In this document: positions 29,651-47,312 of the stretch, one piece after another | Numbering within the stretch: the first letter of the stretch is position 1 | Layout of the letters: every line of letters starts with the position of its first letter | Assembly: GCF_000021485.1 (NCBI RefSeq) | Contig: NC_011761.1 | Span: forward strand, 248,001 to 312,000 | Direction: 5' to 3' | DNA length: 64,000 bases | Origin: Acidithiobacillus ferrooxidans ATCC 23270 | GTDB taxonomy: Bacteria; Pseudomonadota; Gammaproteobacteria; Acidithiobacillales; Acidithiobacillaceae | The notes under the pieces: model-generated | Told to the model about the DNA's origin: nothing | What the model saw: the letters and a program-made list of their open reading frames with translations, nothing else | Database searches by the model: none | Translations under genes and position numbers: made by a program

Positions 29651-30079
29651 ATGGCAAAGAAAATAACGGGATATATCAAGCTGCAGGTAAAGGCTGCGCA
29701 AGCCAATCCAAGCCCGCCTATCGGCCCGGCTTTGGGTCAGCGTGGACTGAACATCATGGAATTCTGCAAGGCGTTCAATGCCCAGACCCAGGGTGTCGAA
29801 CCGGGTTTGCCGTTACCCGTGGTTATTACTGTTTTTGCAGATAAAAGCTTCACTTTCGAGGTGAAGACGCCACCAGCAGCGGTGCTGCTGATGAAGGCTG
29901 CGGGCCTGCCAAAGGGCAGCGGGCGTCCCAATACGGTAAAGGTTGGTAAGGTTTCGGAAGCGCAGATCGAAGATATCGCCAAAACGAAAATGCCGGATCT
30001 CAATACGCAGGATATCGAGTCGGCAAAGCGCAGCGTGCGTGGTACTGCCCGCAGTATGGGCCTGACGGTGGAGGGCTGA
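29651..30079 (+). CDS. rplK: 50S ribosomal protein L11 (uL11)
   Basis: A 142-residue protein starting [20 protein letters not shown], with [22 protein letters not shown]. It forms the GTPase-associated stalk base with L10 and L12. AGGAG precedes the ATG; 53 non-coding bases separate it from nusG, where an L1-binding leader might lie but was not resolved. Confidence 0.98.
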   Translation: MAKKITGYIKLQVKAAQANPSPPIGPALGQRGLNIMEFCKAFNAQTQGVEPGLPLPVVITVFADKSFTFEVKTPPAAVLLMKAAGLPKGSGRPNTVKVGKVSEAQIEDIAKTKMPDLNTQDIESAKRSVRGTARSMGLTVEG

Positions 30080-30082
30080 AAT

Positions 30083-30775
30083 ATGGCGACGAAATCCAAA
30101 CGCACACTTGCCATCAGGGCGATGGTGGATCGGAATAACCGTTATGCGATCGAGGAAGCCCTCGAACTCGTCAAGAAGATGGCCACGACCAAGTTCGACG
30201 AGTCGGTGGATGTGGCGGTGGGTCTGGGTATTGATCCGCGCAAATCGGACCAGGTGGTGCGTGGTGCGGTAGTGCTGCCCCATGGCACCGGTAAGCAAAT
30301 GCGGGTGGCCGTTTTCGCCACCGCCGATAAAGCGACCGAAGCGCGTGAAGCCGGTGCCGATATTGTCGGTATGGAGGATCTTGCGGAGTTGGTGAAGGCT
30401 GGGCAGATGGACTTTGACGTGGTCATTGCTACGCCGGATGCCATGCGTGTGGTGGGCACCCTGGGTCCCGTGCTGGGTCCCCGTGGTTTGATGCCGAATC
30501 CCAAAGTCGGGACGGTGACTGCAGATGTTCGTACTGCCGTAATCAATGCCAAGGGTGGACAGGTGCGTTACCGCGCCGACAAAGGCGGCATCGTGCACAG
30601 TACCATCGGCAAGTCTTCCTTTGAGGTGAAGGCGTTGCAGGAAAACCTGCTGGTGCTGATCGACAGCTTGCGTAAAGCCAAACCGGCCACCAGTAAAGGT
30701 ATATATATCCGTAAGGTGAACCTCTCTCCGACCATGGGTCCTGGCGTTGCCGTGGATCTGAGTGGTCTCGGCTAA
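30083..30775 (+). CDS. rplA: 50S ribosomal protein L1 (uL1)
   Basis: A 230-residue protein with the L1 signature [20 protein letters not shown] followed by [16 protein letters not shown]1 forms the mobile stalk at the E site and in E. coli represses the L11-L1 transcript. It lies three bases after rplK, so translation is likely coupled. Confidence 0.98.
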
Positions 30776-30918
30776 AGATTTCCGTTTCCGGGCGGGAAGG
30801 TCGGCGTAAGCCGGCGTACAAAGACCGCAGGGGGCGTAAGCCTTAATGATTTTCCCTGCGTAGGCGACGGCGCGCCAGATCTTCTGGCCGCCTCGGTTAG
30901 ATAGGAGGTGATATTCAC
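30776..30918 (+). ncRNA. L10 ribosomal protein leader
   Basis: The 143-base gap between rplA and rplJ shows the expected arrangement for the L10 leader. Complementary G/C-rich arms surround a conserved-looking core (GCAGGGGGCGTAAGCC, then TTAATGATTTTCCCTGCGTA). In E. coli L10 with L12 binds this region and represses translation of rplJ-rplL. The pattern is recognised by eye, not by a covariance model. It ends in AGGAGGTGAT (30903-30912), fully complementary to the 16S 3' end. Confidence 0.75.
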
Positions 30919-31440
30919 GTGAGTCTCAAACTCGCAGAAAAGGAACAGGTCGTTGCCACCTTGCAGACCAGACTCACTAGGGCGCAAGCCACAGTGGTAG
31001 CGGAGTATCGCGGTTTGACGGTGGCGCAGATGACTGTTTTCCGGGCAGAAGCACAAAAGCAGTCGGTGCATGTGCAGGTTGTGAAGAACACGCTGTTGAA
31101 GCGCGCCCTCGCGGGAACGCCATTCGCAGTGATGGACCACTTGCTGAAAGGTCCTCTGGTATTCGCGGCAGCAGAAGACCCTGTTGCCCTGGCGAAGCTC
31201 TTCACTGACCATGCAAAGCGTTTGGAAAAACTGGTCATTATCGGTGGTGTGCTCAGTGGTAAGCAGATCGATGCGGCGGCAATCGCACAATTGAGCAAAA
31301 TGCCCTCACGCGAAGAATTGCTGGCCAAATTGCTCGGTACCATGCAGGCCCCGGTTGCCGGCTTTGTTCGCACCCTTAACGAGGTCCCGAGCCGTTTCGT
31401 CAGGACCTTGGCGGCAGTTCGCGATCAGCGTGCTGCTTAA
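30919..31440 (+). CDS. rplJ: 50S ribosomal protein L10 (uL10)
   Basis: A 173-residue protein ([18 protein letters not shown], then [19 protein letters not shown]) that anchors L7/L12 dimers. The start is GTG at 30919 with the ten-base perfect Shine-Dalgarno AGGAGGTGAT six bases upstream. Probably autoregulated through the leader in front of it. Confidence 0.97.
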
Positions 31441-31469
31441 AATCAACTTGAACTGAAGGAGTTAGTAAC

Positions 31470-31856
31470 ATGGCATTGTCCAAAGCGGAAATTTTAGACG
31501 CTATTGCGGGTATGACGGTCCTCGAGCTGTCTGAACTCATCAAAGAAATGGAAGAGAAGTTCGGCGTATCTGCAGCGGCTGTCGCGGTCGCTGCACCTGC
31601 CGGTGGCGCGGCGGCTGGCGAAGGTGCGGCCGCTGTGGAAGAACAGACCGAATTTGACGTTATCCTCACCGCCGCCGGTGCCAACAAGGTTAATACCATC
31701 AAGGTGGTTCGAGCCATCACTGGTCTTGGTCTGAAGGAAGCGAAGGATCTGGTTGACGGCGCGCCGAAGCCCGTGAAGGAAGGCGTAGCCAAGGCCGAAG
31801 CCGAAAGTGTCAAGGCGCAGCTCGTCGAGGCCGGTGCCGAGGCGGAGATCAAGTAA
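31470..31856 (+). CDS. rplL: 50S ribosomal protein L7/L12 (bL12)
   Basis: A 128-residue protein: N-terminal dimerisation part, Ala/Gly-rich hinge (about residues 36-55) and C-terminal domain ([36 protein letters not shown]). It recruits translation GTPases such as EF-Tu and EF-G, both encoded in this window. AAGGAG precedes the ATG. Confidence 0.98.
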   Translation: MALSKAEILDAIAGMTVLELSELIKEMEEKFGVSAAAVAVAAPAGGAAAGEGAAAVEEQTEFDVILTAAGANKVNTIKVVRAITGLGLKEAKDLVDGAPKPVKEGVAKAEAESVKAQLVEAGAEAEIK

Positions 31857-31883
31857 TCTATAGTTGATGTAGTAACCCTTATC

Positions 31884-31910
31884 GGCTGGCCGCGTAAAGC
31901 GCTGCCAGCC
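31884..31910 (+). other. Hairpin in the rplL-rpoB gap
   Basis: GGCTGGC (31884-31890) pairs with GCCAGCC (31904-31910) in the 123 bases before rpoB. E. coli has an attenuator and RNase III site in the same gap. No T-run follows here, so partial attenuation or processing is inferred. Confidence 0.5.
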
Positions 31911-31979
31911 CCTCATTGTTTGCGGAAAGCAGCTTTAACCGCTGATCCCTGAACCATGCAGTCGTCGCGCGGAGCATCC

Positions 31980-36068
<4,089 letters not shown>

Positions 36069-36092
36069 AATTTCCGCCCGTGGCGGGCAAGG

Positions 36093-39000
36093 ATGGATGC
36101 GTTGAAAGACTTACTGAAGCTCTTCAAACAAAACGATCAGCAGGAAGAATTCGATGCGATTCGGATCGGTATCGCGTCTCCGGATAAGGTGCGGTCATGG
36201 TCTTTCGGTGAGGTAAAAAAGCCCGAGACGATTAATTACCGGACCTTCAAACCGGAACGCGAAGGTTTGTTCTGTGCCAAGATCTTTGGACCGATCAAAG
36301 ACTACGAGTGCCTCTGCGGCAAGTACAAGCGCCTGAAACACCGCGGTGTGGTCTGCGAAAAATGCGGTGTTGAGGTAACCCAGGCGAGGGTCCGCCGCGA
36401 GCGGATGGGACACATTGAACTCGCCAGTCCTGTCGCCCACATCTGGTTCCTCAAATCTCTGCCGAGTCGTATGGGCATGATTCTCGATATGCCCCTGCGT
36501 GATATCGAGCGGGTCCTCTATTTCGAAGCGTATGTGGTCGTTGATCCGGGGGTGACCGCGCTGGAACGCGGGAACATCCTTACCGAAGACCAGTACCTGG
36601 ACGCCCTGGAAGAGCATGGGGATGAGTTTGCAGCAAAAATGGGCGCAGAGGGTATTCGTGACCTGCTGCGTGGCATACCCCTGACTCAGGAAATTGAGCA
36701 GATCCGTAATGAACTGCGGGAGAGCAATTCCGACACGAAGACCAAGAAGCTCAGCAAGCGGTTGAAGATCCTGGAGGCCTTTGAACAGTCGGGCAATCGT
36801 CCTGAATGGATGATCATGGAAGTTCTTCCGGTGCTGCCCCCGGACCTGCGCCCCCTGGTGCCACTGGATGGCGGCCGTTTTGCAACCTCTGATCTCAACG
36901 ATCTCTACCGGCGGGTCATCAATCGCAACAACCGGCTCAAGCGCCTGCTGGAACTAAAGGCGCCGGACATCATCGTGCGCAACGAAAAACGCATGTTGCA
37001 GGAAGCCGTGGACGCGCTGCTCGATAACGGTCGGCGCGGACGTGCCATATCGGGACCCAACAAACGCCCACTCAAGTCACTTGCGGATATGATCAAGGGC
37101 AAGCAGGGCCGCTTCCGTCAGAATCTGCTGGGTAAGCGGGTGGACTACTCCGGCCGCTCGGTGATCGTCGTCGGACCTGAGCTGCGCCTGCACCAGTGCG
37201 GTTTGCCGAAGAAGATGGCCCTGGAGTTGTTCAAGCCATTCATTTTCAACAAGTTGGAAGAGCGTGGGCTGGCGACCACCATCAAGGCCGCCAAGCGTTT
37301 GGTCGAGCAGGAAAAACCGGAAGTCTGGGATATCCTTGAAGAGGTGATTCGCGAACATCCGGTCATGCTGAACCGCGCGCCAACCTTGCATCGTCTGGGT
37401 ATCCAGGCCTTTGAACCGGTCCTGATCGAAGGCAAGGCCATCCAACTGCATCCACTGGTATGTGCTGCATACAATGCGGATTTTGATGGCGATCAGATGG
37501 CTGTGCACGTCCCGCTGTCGCTGGAGGCGCAGTTGGAAGCCCGGACCCTGATGATGTCCACCAACAATATTCTCAGCCCGGCCAATGGTGAGCCCGTTAT
37601 CGTCCCGTCCCAGGACATCGTCCTCGGACTCTACTACGTCAGCCAGGAGCGGGCCGACGCCAAGGGCACCGGCGGAGTCTTCGCGGATGCGGCAGAGGTG
37701 CGGCGCGCTTATGAAACGGGCAACCTGGGTCTTCACGCCCGTATCACCGTGCGCTTTCGCGGTGAGCGTATCGATACCACGGCAGGACGCGCCCTGCTCG
37801 GGGATATTCTCCCTGAGGGCCTTCCGTTCAGTGTCATCAACCGGGTGCTGAAGAAAAAGGTGATCGGCGAACTCATCAATACCTGTTACCGGCGTTTGGG
37901 TATCAAGGATACGGTTATCTTTGCGGATCAGTTGATGTATACCGGCTTCCGTATGGCGACACGCGCAGGCATTTCCTTCGGTGCTGGGGATATGGTCACG
38001 CCGCTGGAAAAAGAGGGCATTCTGGCTCGGTCCGAAGATGAGGTCAAAGCCATTCAGGCCCAATACACCTCGGGTCTGGTGACTGAGGGTGAACGCTATA
38101 ACAAGGTCGTCGACATCTGGTCGCGGGCTACCGATGAAGTTGCCAAAGCCATGATGGATCGGGTCAGTAAGGATACCGTGTACCTCCCGGACGGCAGCTC
38201 GGTGCAGCAGGATTCGTTCAACTCGATCTTTATGATGGCGGATTCCGGCGCCCGAGGTTCGGCGGCGCAGATTCGCCAGCTTGCAGGTATGCGCGGCCTG
38301 ATGGCGAAGCCCGACGGTTCTATTATCGAGACTCCCATCACCGCAAATTTCCGCGAGGGACTCAACGTCCTGCAATACTTCATTTCCACTCACGGTGCCC
38401 GCAAGGGGCTTGCAGATACCGCGCTGAAAACCGCCAACTCCGGCTATTTGACCCGGCGTCTGGTAGACGTTACCCAGGATCTGGTGGTGGTCGAGACCGA
38501 TTGCGGATCGGAGGAAGGCCTTCCCATGACCTCCCTCGTCGAGGGCGGTGAGATCATCGAACCTCTGCGCGACCGCGTGCTGGGTCGTGTAGTTGCGGAG
38601 GATGTGGTCCACCCCAACACCGGTGAGATTGTCATCCCCCGCAATACCCTGCTGACAGAGCGGCATCTCAGTCAGTTGGACGAGCTGGGTGTGGATGCAC
38701 TGAAGGTACGTTCGCCCCTGACCTGCCGGTCACGCCATGGGGTCTGTGCACTGTGTTATGGGCGTGACCTGGCACGTGGGCATCTAGTCAATGCGGGTGA
38801 GGCAGTCGGCGTTATCGCTGCGCAATCCATTGGTGAACCGGGCACCCAGCTCACCATGCGTACTTTCCACATCGGTGGTGCGGCCAGTCGTTCTGCTGCG
38901 CAAAGCAGTATCGATATCAAGCAGGGCGGGGTTTTTCGTTATCAGCCCAACCTTCGCCTGGTCACGCACTCCAGCGGACGCCACGTAGTGGTGGGCCGGA

Positions 39001-40256
39001 ATGGGGAAGTTACCGTCACTGACGAACAAGGCCGGGAAAAAGAGCGTTACAAGGTGCCCTATGGTGCCACCATTCTGGTGGATGACAACGCCGCGGTCAC
39101 AGCGGGTCGTCGGGTCGCGGAATGGGATCCGCATACGCGGCCCATTGTCAGTGAGGTCGGTGGCAAAATTTCTCTGAAAGATGCGGTGGAAGGCGCGAGC
39201 GTAGCCATCCAGACCGACGAGATCACCGGGCTGTCGACACTTGTCGTCATCGACGCGAAGCAACGGCCACCCCAGGGGCGCGATTTGCGGCCGGTGATCA
39301 GTCTGCTGGACGAGCATGGCCAGGACCTGAAGCTGCCCGGTACTGACCTGCCCGCACGTTATTTCCTGCCGGCAAAGGCGATTATCGCGGTGCACGAAGG
39401 TATGGAGATTCATCCCGGAGACATTCTGGCACGTCTGCCGGTGGGTACCACAAAGACGCGCGACATTACCGGTGGTCTGCCCCGTGTGGCGGAACTGTTC
39501 GAGGCCCGGCGTCCCAAGGACTTCGCTGTTATCGCGGAGCATGAGGGCATCATCGGCTTCGGGAAAGACACCAAGGGCAAGCAGCGACTGATCATCACCG
39601 ACGAGAGCGGGGAACAGCATGAATATCTGATTCCCAAGGGTCGCCATGTGACCGTGTACGAAGGGGAGCGGGTCAGCCCGGGTGAGCAGCTTGTCGAGGG
39701 CCAGCCGGTTCCGCACGATATCCTGCGTGTGTTGGGTGTGCAGGCTCTCGCCAACTACATTGTCGATGAGGTGCAGGACGTATACCGTCTGCAGGGCGTG
39801 CGTATCAATGATAAGCACATCGAAGTCATTCTGCGCCAGATGCTGCGTAGGGTCGAAGTGACGTCCAGTGGGGACAGTACCTTCATTCCCGGAGACCAGG
39901 TGGATCGGGCACGGGTGGAAGATGAAAACATCGCGCTGGAAGCTGCCGGCAAAGAACTGCCGCGTTTCACGCCGATGTTGCTGGGCATCACCAAGGCAAG
40001 CCTGTCTACCGAATCTTTCATCTCGGCCGCAAGTTTCCAGGAAACCACCCGCGTACTCACTGAGGCTGCGGTATCCGGCAAGGTAGACGACTTGCGCGGC
40101 CTCAAGGAAAACGTCATCGTCGGACGTTTGATTCCGGCGGGAACGGGCCTGGCCTACCATGAGCATCGCCGACGGCTGAACCGGGGTGAACCTGTCCTTT
40201 CCTTGGAGACTGCGGTGCCGCGGGATATGCCGGTATCGGTAAGCGATACGCCGTAA
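36093..40256 (+). CDS. rpoC: RNA polymerase beta' subunit
   Basis: A 1387-residue beta' subunit. The N-terminal zinc site is [20 protein letters not shown] and the active-site loop is NADFDGDQM (three Asp binding Mg2+). The second zinc site is around [15 protein letters not shown]. It is close to E. coli length (1407). It follows rpoB in the same operon. The region after its stop holds the str operon promoter and no U-tract terminator. Confidence 0.99.
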   Translation: MDALKDLLKLFKQNDQQEEFDAIRIGIASPDKVRSWSFGEVKKPETINYRTFKPEREGLFCAKIFGPIKDYECLCGKYKRLKHRGVVCEKCGVEVTQARVRRERMGHIELASPVAHIWFLKSLPSRMGMILDMPLRDIERVLYFEAYVVVDPGVTALERGNILTEDQYLDALEEHGDEFAAKMGAEGIRDLLRGIPLTQEIEQIRNELRESNSDTKTKKLSKRLKILEAFEQSGNRPEWMIMEVLPVLPPDLRPLVPLDGGRFATSDLNDLYRRVINRNNRLKRLLELKAPDIIVRNEKRMLQEAVDALLDNGRRGRAISGPNKRPLKSLADMIKGKQGRFRQNLLGKRVDYSGRSVIVVGPELRLHQCGLPKKMALELFKPFIFNKLEERGLATTIKAAKRLVEQEKPEVWDILEEVIREHPVMLNRAPTLHRLGIQAFEPVLIEGKAIQLHPLVCAAYNADFDGDQMAVHVPLSLEAQLEARTLMMSTNNILSPANGEPVIVPSQDIVLGLYYVSQERADAKGTGGVFADAAEVRRAYETGNLGLHARITVRFRGERIDTTAGRALLGDILPEGLPFSVINRVLKKKVIGELINTCYRRLGIKDTVIFADQLMYTGFRMATRAGISFGAGDMVTPLEKEGILARSEDEVKAIQAQYTSGLVTEGERYNKVVDIWSRATDEVAKAMMDRVSKDTVYLPDGSSVQQDSFNSIFMMADSGARGSAAQIRQLAGMRGLMAKPDGSIIETPITANFREGLNVLQYFISTHGARKGLADTALKTANSGYLTRRLVDVTQDLVVVETDCGSEEGLPMTSLVEGGEIIEPLRDRVLGRVVAEDVVHPNTGEIVIPRNTLLTERHLSQLDELGVDALKVRSPLTCRSRHGVCALCYGRDLARGHLVNAGEAVGVIAAQSIGEPGTQLTMRTFHIGGAASRSAAQSSIDIKQGGVFRYQPNLRLVTHSSGRHVVVGRNGEVTVTDEQGREKERYKVPYGATILVDDNAAVTAGRRVAEWDPHTRPIVSEVGGKISLKDAVEGASVAIQTDEITGLSTLVVIDAKQRPPQGRDLRPVISLLDEHGQDLKLPGTDLPARYFLPAKAIIAVHEGMEIHPGDILARLPVGTTKTRDITGGLPRVAELFEARRPKDFAVIAEHEGIIGFGKDTKGKQRLIITDESGEQHEYLIPKGRHVTVYEGERVSPGEQLVEGQPVPHDILRVLGVQALANYIVDEVQDVYRLQGVRINDKHIEVILRQMLRRVEVTSSGDSTFIPGDQVDRARVEDENIALEAAGKELPRFTPMLLGITKASLSTESFISAASFQETTRVLTEAAVSGKVDDLRGLKENVIVGRLIPAGTGLAYHEHRRRLNRGEPVLSLETAVPRDMPVSVSDTP

Positions 40257-40272
40257 TTTGTTGTATGACTGG

Positions 40273-40299
40273 GGCTTGCCTTGACAGCCAGGGCAAGCC
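40273..40299. repeat. Inverted repeat around the rpsL -35 box
   Basis: GGCTTGCC (40273-40280) and GGCAAGCC (40292-40299) flank an 11-base loop that begins with the -35 hexamer TTGACA. As RNA it could end or stabilise rpoC transcripts; as DNA it could be an operator. Confidence 0.55.
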
Positions 40300-40309
40300 T
40301 AACTAGAAT
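40281..40309 (+). promoter_or_regulatory. str operon (rpsL) promoter
   Basis: A consensus -35 TTGACA (40281-40286), 17-base spacer and TAGAAT (40304-40309), 56 bases before rpsL. It drives rpsL-rpsG-fusA-tuf and, from the layout, the S10 genes after them. Confidence 0.85.
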
Positions 40310-40312
40310 GCG

Positions 40313-40332
40313 CCCTCTCATCGGTGAGAGGG
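40313..40332 (+). other. Leader hairpin of rpsL
   Basis: CCCTCTC and GAGAGGG around a six-base loop lie at the expected 5' end of the rpsL transcript. A 5' stabilising or regulatory role is possible. Confidence 0.45.
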
Positions 40333-40365
40333 CTGGGTGCCACCACCGTACTCTGGAGATTGTAA

Positions 40366-40737
40366 ATGCCCACATTAAATCAGCTCGTGCGCAAACCACG
40401 CAAGCGGCCTGTAGCCAAAAGCAAGGTTCCGGCGTTGGACGCCAACCCGCAGAAGCGCGGCGTGTGTACCCGTGTTTACACGACGACGCCTAAAAAGCCC
40501 AACTCGGCATTGCGTAAGGTCGCCCGTGTGCGTCTCACCAATGGTTTTGAGGTCAGTAGTTATATTCCCGGCGAAGGGCATAACCTGCAGGAGCACTCAG
40601 TGGTGCTGATTCGCGGCGGTCGTGTCAAGGATCTTCCCGGTGTGCGCTATCACATCGTGCGTGGCACCCTGGACACTGCCGGTGTCAAAAACCGTAAACA
40701 GTCGCGTTCCAAGTATGGCGCCAAGCGTCCAAAGTAA
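40366..40737 (+). CDS. rpsL: 30S ribosomal protein S12 (uS12)
   Basis: A 123-residue decoding-site protein ([51 protein letters not shown]). The lysines in TPKKPNS and GRVKDLPG match the streptomycin-sensitive form. First gene of the str operon, 56 bases after its promoter. Confidence 0.99.
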   Translation: MPTLNQLVRKPRKRPVAKSKVPALDANPQKRGVCTRVYTTTPKKPNSALRKVARVRLTNGFEVSSYIPGEGHNLQEHSVVLIRGGRVKDLPGVRYHIVRGTLDTAGVKNRKQSRSKYGAKRPK

Positions 40738-40763
40738 ATATTTATTGAAGGAGTTGTTGCGCC

Positions 40764-41234
40764 ATGCCAAGACGTCGTGAAGTTCCCAAGCGGGTTGTTC
40801 TGCCGGATCCCAAGTACAAGGAAGAAGTCATTGCCAAGTTTGCCAACGTGATGATGCGTGATGGCAAAAAAAGCACTGCCGAAAAAATCGTTTACGGTGC
40901 ATTGGAAATGGTTGCGGAGCGGAGCAAAAGCGACGCCCTCGAAATTTTTCGTAAGGCTATCGACAACGTGCGCCCGGTCGTGGAAGTGAAAAGCCGTCGC
41001 GTCGGGGGTGCCACCTACCAAGTTCCCGTCGAGATCCGTTCGGACCGACGCATGGCGTTGGCTATGCGTTGGCTGCGTGACTCAGCGCGTAAACGCAACG
41101 AAAAGTCCATGGGCAACCGCCTGGCGGCGGAAATTCTCGAAGCGGCGGAAAATCGCGGTAACGCGGTTCGTAAGCGTGAGGAAACCCATCGTATGGCAGA
41201 AGCGAATAAGGCCTTTGCCCATTTCCGCTGGTAA
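40764..41234 (+). CDS. rpsG: 30S ribosomal protein S7 (uS7)
   Basis: A 156-residue protein ([40 protein letters not shown]) that nucleates the 30S head. In E. coli S7 represses str translation from the rpsL-rpsG gap. The 26-base gap here is short, so such a site would be reduced or absent. Confidence 0.98.
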
Positions 41235-41266
41235 TTGACTGCAACTCTCCGCACAAGGACTGACAC

Positions 41267-43366
<2,100 letters not shown>

Positions 43367-43386
43367 TCGTAACGGGAGAGTTCAAG

Positions 43387-44577
43387 ATGTCCAAAGGGAA
43401 ATTTGAGCGGACGAAGCCGCATGTCAACGTGGGAACGATTGGTCACGTGGACCATGGCAAGACCACATTAACGGCGGCGCTGACGAAGGTGTTGTCGGCG
43501 AAGTTTGGCGGTGAGATTCGCGCCTATGATCAGATTGACAATGCGCCGGAAGAGCGGGCGCGAGGGATCACGATAGCGACCTCGCACGTAGAATACGAGA
43601 CCGCGAATCGTCACTATGCCCATGTAGACTGTCCGGGGCATGCCGACTATGTGAAGAACATGATTACCGGAGCGGCGCAGATGGACGGCGCCATACTGGT
43701 GTGTTCGGCAGCGGACGGTCCGATGCCGCAGACCCGCGAACATATTTTGCTTGCCCGTCAGGTGGGCGTTCCCTATATCGTCGTGTTTTTGAACAAGGCG
43801 GACATGGTGGATGACGCCGAGCTGCTGGAGTTGGTGGAAATGGAAGTGCGCGAACTTCTGTCCAAGTACGAGTTTCCCGGTGATGACATTCCGGTGATTA
43901 TCGGTTCGGCGCTGAAGGCCCTGGAAGGGGATCAGAGCGACATAGGGGAGCCTGCGATTTTCCGTTTGGCGGATGCGATGGACAGCTACATCCCGATGCC
44001 CGAGCGTCCCGTGGACAAGCCCTTCCTGATGCCGATAGAAGACGTATTTTCGATTTCGGGTCGTGGCACGGTGGTGACCGGACGTATTGAGCGTGGCATT
44101 GTGAAGATTGGCGATGAGATCGAGATCATCGGCATTCACAACACCGCCAAGAGCATTGTCACTGGTGTGGAGATGTTCCGCAAGATTCTGGATCAGGGGC
44201 AGGCCGGAGACAACGTCGGGGTACTGCTGCGCGGCACGAAGAAAGATGATGTGGAGCGTGGTCAGGTACTGGCCAAGCCGGGCAGCATCAAGCCGCATAC
44301 GCGTTTTGAAGCGGAAGTATATGTGTTGTCGAAAGAGGAAGGGGGTCGACACACGCCGTTTTTCAATGGTTACCGCCCGCAGTTTTACTTTCGTACCACT
44401 GACGTGACGGGTGCGGTGGAGTTGCCGGAAGGTGTGGAGATGGTGATGCCGGGCGACAATATATTGTTCAAGGTCGCGTTGATTGCGCCGATTGCGATGG
44501 AGGAAGGTCTGCGTTTCGCGGTGCGCGAAGGCGGCCGTACCGTTGGCGCCGGCGTCGTCTCCAAGGTGGTCGAATAA
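43387..44577 (+). CDS. tuf: Elongation factor Tu (copy 2)
   Basis: A 396-residue EF-Tu with coding sequence apparently identical to copy 1 at 27372. It is in the E. coli tufA position after fusA (20 bases). The last base of its TAA stop is the first base of the rpsJ ATG, so the str and S10 gene sets are joined with no space for a promoter or leader. Confidence 0.98.
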   Translation: MSKGKFERTKPHVNVGTIGHVDHGKTTLTAALTKVLSAKFGGEIRAYDQIDNAPEERARGITIATSHVEYETANRHYAHVDCPGHADYVKNMITGAAQMDGAILVCSAADGPMPQTREHILLARQVGVPYIVVFLNKADMVDDAELLELVEMEVRELLSKYEFPGDDIPVIIGSALKALEGDQSDIGEPAIFRLADAMDSYIPMPERPVDKPFLMPIEDVFSISGRGTVVTGRIERGIVKIGDEIEIIGIHNTAKSIVTGVEMFRKILDQGQAGDNVGVLLRGTKKDDVERGQVLAKPGSIKPHTRFEAEVYVLSKEEGGRHTPFFNGYRPQFYFRTTDVTGAVELPEGVEMVMPGDNILFKVALIAPIAMEEGLRFAVREGGRTVGAGVVSKVVE

Positions 44578-44885
44578 TGGACAGTTCCAAGATTCGCATC
44601 CGTCTTAAATCATATGATTATCGCATGCTCGATATTTCCGCTGCGGAAATCGTAGAAACCGCACGCCGGACCGGTGCGCGTGTTTGTGGCCCGATTCCCC
44701 TTCCCACAAAAATCGAACGTTTTACGGTTTTGCGCTCGCCGCATGTGGATAAAAATGCGCGTGATCAGTTTGAACAGCGTACGCACAAGCGCTTACTGGA
44801 TATTCTCGATCCCAACGACAAGACGGTGGATGCCCTGATCAAACTGGATCTGGCGGCTGGCGTCGATGTCGAGATCAAGCTGTAA
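44577..44885 (+). CDS. rpsJ: 30S ribosomal protein S10 / NusE (uS10)
   Basis: A 102-residue protein ([40 protein letters not shown]). Besides its 30S role, S10 pairs with NusB (encoded at 22353) in antitermination and with NusG in coupling. Its ATG shares one base with the tuf stop, implying re-initiation from tuf translation. Confidence 0.98.
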   Translation: MDSSKIRIRLKSYDYRMLDISAAEIVETARRTGARVCGPIPLPTKIERFTVLRSPHVDKNARDQFEQRTHKRLLDILDPNDKTVDALIKLDLAAGVDVEIKL

Positions 44886-44902
44886 TTATAAAGGACGATA
44901 CA

Positions 44903-45535
44903 ATGGTAATGGGCCTGATCGGACGGAAAGTAGGTATGACGCGCATCGTTGCAGGCGATGGGCGTGTGCTGCCGGTAACCGTCATTCATGTGGCGCCGAA
45001 TACGGTGGCACAGGTTAAAGATATCGCCACGGACGGTTACTGTGCAGTGCAGGTGGCAACCGGTACGCGCCGTCCACAGCGGGTAACTTCTGCTTTGGCA
45101 GGACACTTTCGTAAAAATGGCATTGCTCCCGGGCGGCTATTACGGGAATTCCGCGTGGCAGATACCGCCAATTATGCGTGCGGTATGGACATTGATCTGG
45201 ACATCTTCGCTGAAGGGCAGCGCGTGGATGTGTCGGGCGTGAGCAAGGGAAAAGGCTTCGCCGGCGCTATCAAGCGCCATAATTTCCGGAGTAACCGCGC
45301 GAGTCATGGTAACTCCCTGTCCCACCGTGCACCGGGATCCATCGGTTGTCGCCAGACGCCGGGCCGCGTGTTCAAGGGCAAGAAAATGGCCGGACACCTG
45401 GGCGCAGAACAGGTCACAACACTCAATCTCGAGTTGGTACGCATCGATGCCAATCGTCGCCTGCTCATGATCAAGGGTGCCGTCCCTGGTGCGCGAGACG
45501 GTGACGTGATGATTCGTCCCGCCGTGCGTGGTTAG
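44903..45535 (+). CDS. rplC: 50S ribosomal protein L3 (uL3)
   Basis: A 210-residue protein ([47 protein letters not shown]) that starts 50S assembly. It follows rpsJ by 17 bases; AAAGGAC serves as ribosome binding site. Confidence 0.98.
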
Positions 45536-45545
45536 GAGAAAAACA

Positions 45546-46163
45546 ATGCAAGTGCAAAGCTTGGAAGTGACCACCGGGAAAAGCAGCGAAATCGAGATCG
45601 CCGATGGTGTTTTTGGTGTGCCTTATAACGAGGCGTTGCTGCATCAGGTGGTGGTGGCCCAAATGGCCGGTATGCGTTCGGCCAACGCCGTACAGAAGAA
45701 TCGTGCGGCAGTGCGCGGTGGCGGACGTAAACCCTGGAAACAGAAAGGCACGGGCCGGGCGCGCGCGGGCAGCATTCGTAGCCCGATCTGGCGCGGTGGT
45801 GGGCGAGCCTTTCCCGGCGGAAATGAAAACTACACGCAGAAGGTCAACAAGAAAATGTGGGCCGGGGCAATGCGGACCGTACTGGCAGAATTGCTACGCC
45901 AGGGTCGTTTGCAAATCATTCAGCAGGAAGATTTCGGAGAACCACGAAGCCGCCTGGGCAGGGATTGGTTGAGTCGCGCGGGAGGAGATAACGTTCTGCT
46001 CGTCATGGGGGAAGTACCGTTGAATCTTTTTCTGGGCTTGCGGAATTTTCCGAGAGTGGGTATCGCTGGATGGCAGGACGTCGGTCCTGCCGATCTGCTC
46101 CAATATGGCCGAGTATTACTGGATGTTGAAGCCGCAGCCAGGTTAGGTGAGGTGTATGGATGA
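45546..46163 (+). CDS. rplD: 50S ribosomal protein L4 (uL4)
   Basis: A 205-residue protein. The loop [20 protein letters not shown] lines the exit tunnel and [12 protein letters not shown] follows. The start is the ATG at 45546 with AGGAG upstream; an earlier GTG at 45528 overlaps rplC. In E. coli L4 regulates its operon through an S10 leader, which has no room here. Confidence 0.97.
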
Positions 46164-46453
46164 ACGCTGAGCGTAAGTATCTGGTCTTGCTGGCGCCTGT
46201 GATCAGTGAAAAAAGCACGATGGTGCAGCAGCAGGCGAATCAGTTCGTATTTAAGGTTGCCCGTGATGCCACGAAGCGCGAGATCAGGTCAGCAGTGGAA
46301 AAACTTTTTGAGGTTCAGGTTCTTTCTGTTCAGACCTGTAACTATCTGGGAAAGGAAAAGCGTGTAGGTCGCCATGTCGGGCGTCGCTCGTCCTGGAAAA
46401 AAGCCTATGTACGGCTGGCCGAGGGCAGCAGCATAGATTATGGCGTTGCCTGA
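46160..46453 (+). CDS. rplW: 50S ribosomal protein L23 (uL23)
   Basis: A 97-residue protein ([38 protein letters not shown]-like segment) at the tunnel exit, where it docks trigger factor and SRP. Its ATG overlaps the rplD stop by four bases. Confidence 0.97.
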
Positions 46454-46469
46454 GAAAAAGGGATAACAC

Positions 46470-47294
46470 ATGGCACTGATTAAAACCAAACCGACCTCTG
46501 CAGGGCGGCGTTTCGTGGTAAAAACCATCGATACACGTCTGCATAAAGGGAACCCGCATTCCGCCCTGGTGGAGGTGCAATCTCACAGTGGCGGTCGCAA
46601 CAATCTTGGTCGGGTTACTCGGCGGCACCAGGGAGGCGGACACAAGTCCCATTATCGGCTGGTGGATTTTAAGCGTAATAAGCTAGACATACCTGGCAAG
46701 GTAGAACGCTTGGAATACGATCCCAATCGCTCCGCCCATATTGCGTTGATTTGTTATGTCGACGGTGAGCGTCGCTATATCCTCGCGGCAAAAGGCATGT
46801 CTGTCGGTGATCCGGTGCTTTCTGCTGAGCAGACGCCCATAAAGCCCGGTAATTGTATGCCACTTCGCGGTATCCCGGTGGGTTCAGTGGTTCATAATGT
46901 TGAGATGCGCCCGGGCAAGGGCGGACAGATTGCCAGATCCGCTGGCGCATCGGTTCAGCTCATGGCCCGTGAGGGCGATTACGCCCAACTGCGCTTGCGC
47001 TCTGGTGAAGTCCGCAGAATTCATGTATCCTGCCGCGCTACTATAGGTGAGGTAGGCAATGAAGAACACGGATCTCGTCAGTTGGGAAAGGCGGGAGCAA
47101 CGCGCTGGCGGGGTGTGCGGCCAACAGTTCGTGGTGTGGCGATGAACCCGGTTGACCACCCACATGGTGGTGGCGAAGGCCGTACTTCCGGTGGTCGCCA
47201 CCCGGTATCGCCGTGGGGCCAACCGACCAAGGGTTACCGTACTCGTAGAAACAAGCGTACGAGCAATATGATTGTGCGTCGTCGTTCGCGTTAG
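46470..47294 (+). CDS. rplB: 50S ribosomal protein L2 (uL2)
   Basis: A 274-residue protein ([54 protein letters not shown] near the C-terminus with the conserved His). It stabilises the peptidyl transferase centre and subunit joining. 16 bases after rplW. Confidence 0.98.
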
Positions 47295-47312
47295 TGGTTA
47301 AGGGGATTTCAC

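Noticed and set aside
37077-38666. Open minus-strand frame of 529 codons opposite rpoC
   Set aside because: Fully antisense to a certain gene, no recognisable domain, low-complexity His/Arg/Gln-rich translation typical of a GC-rich shadow frame.
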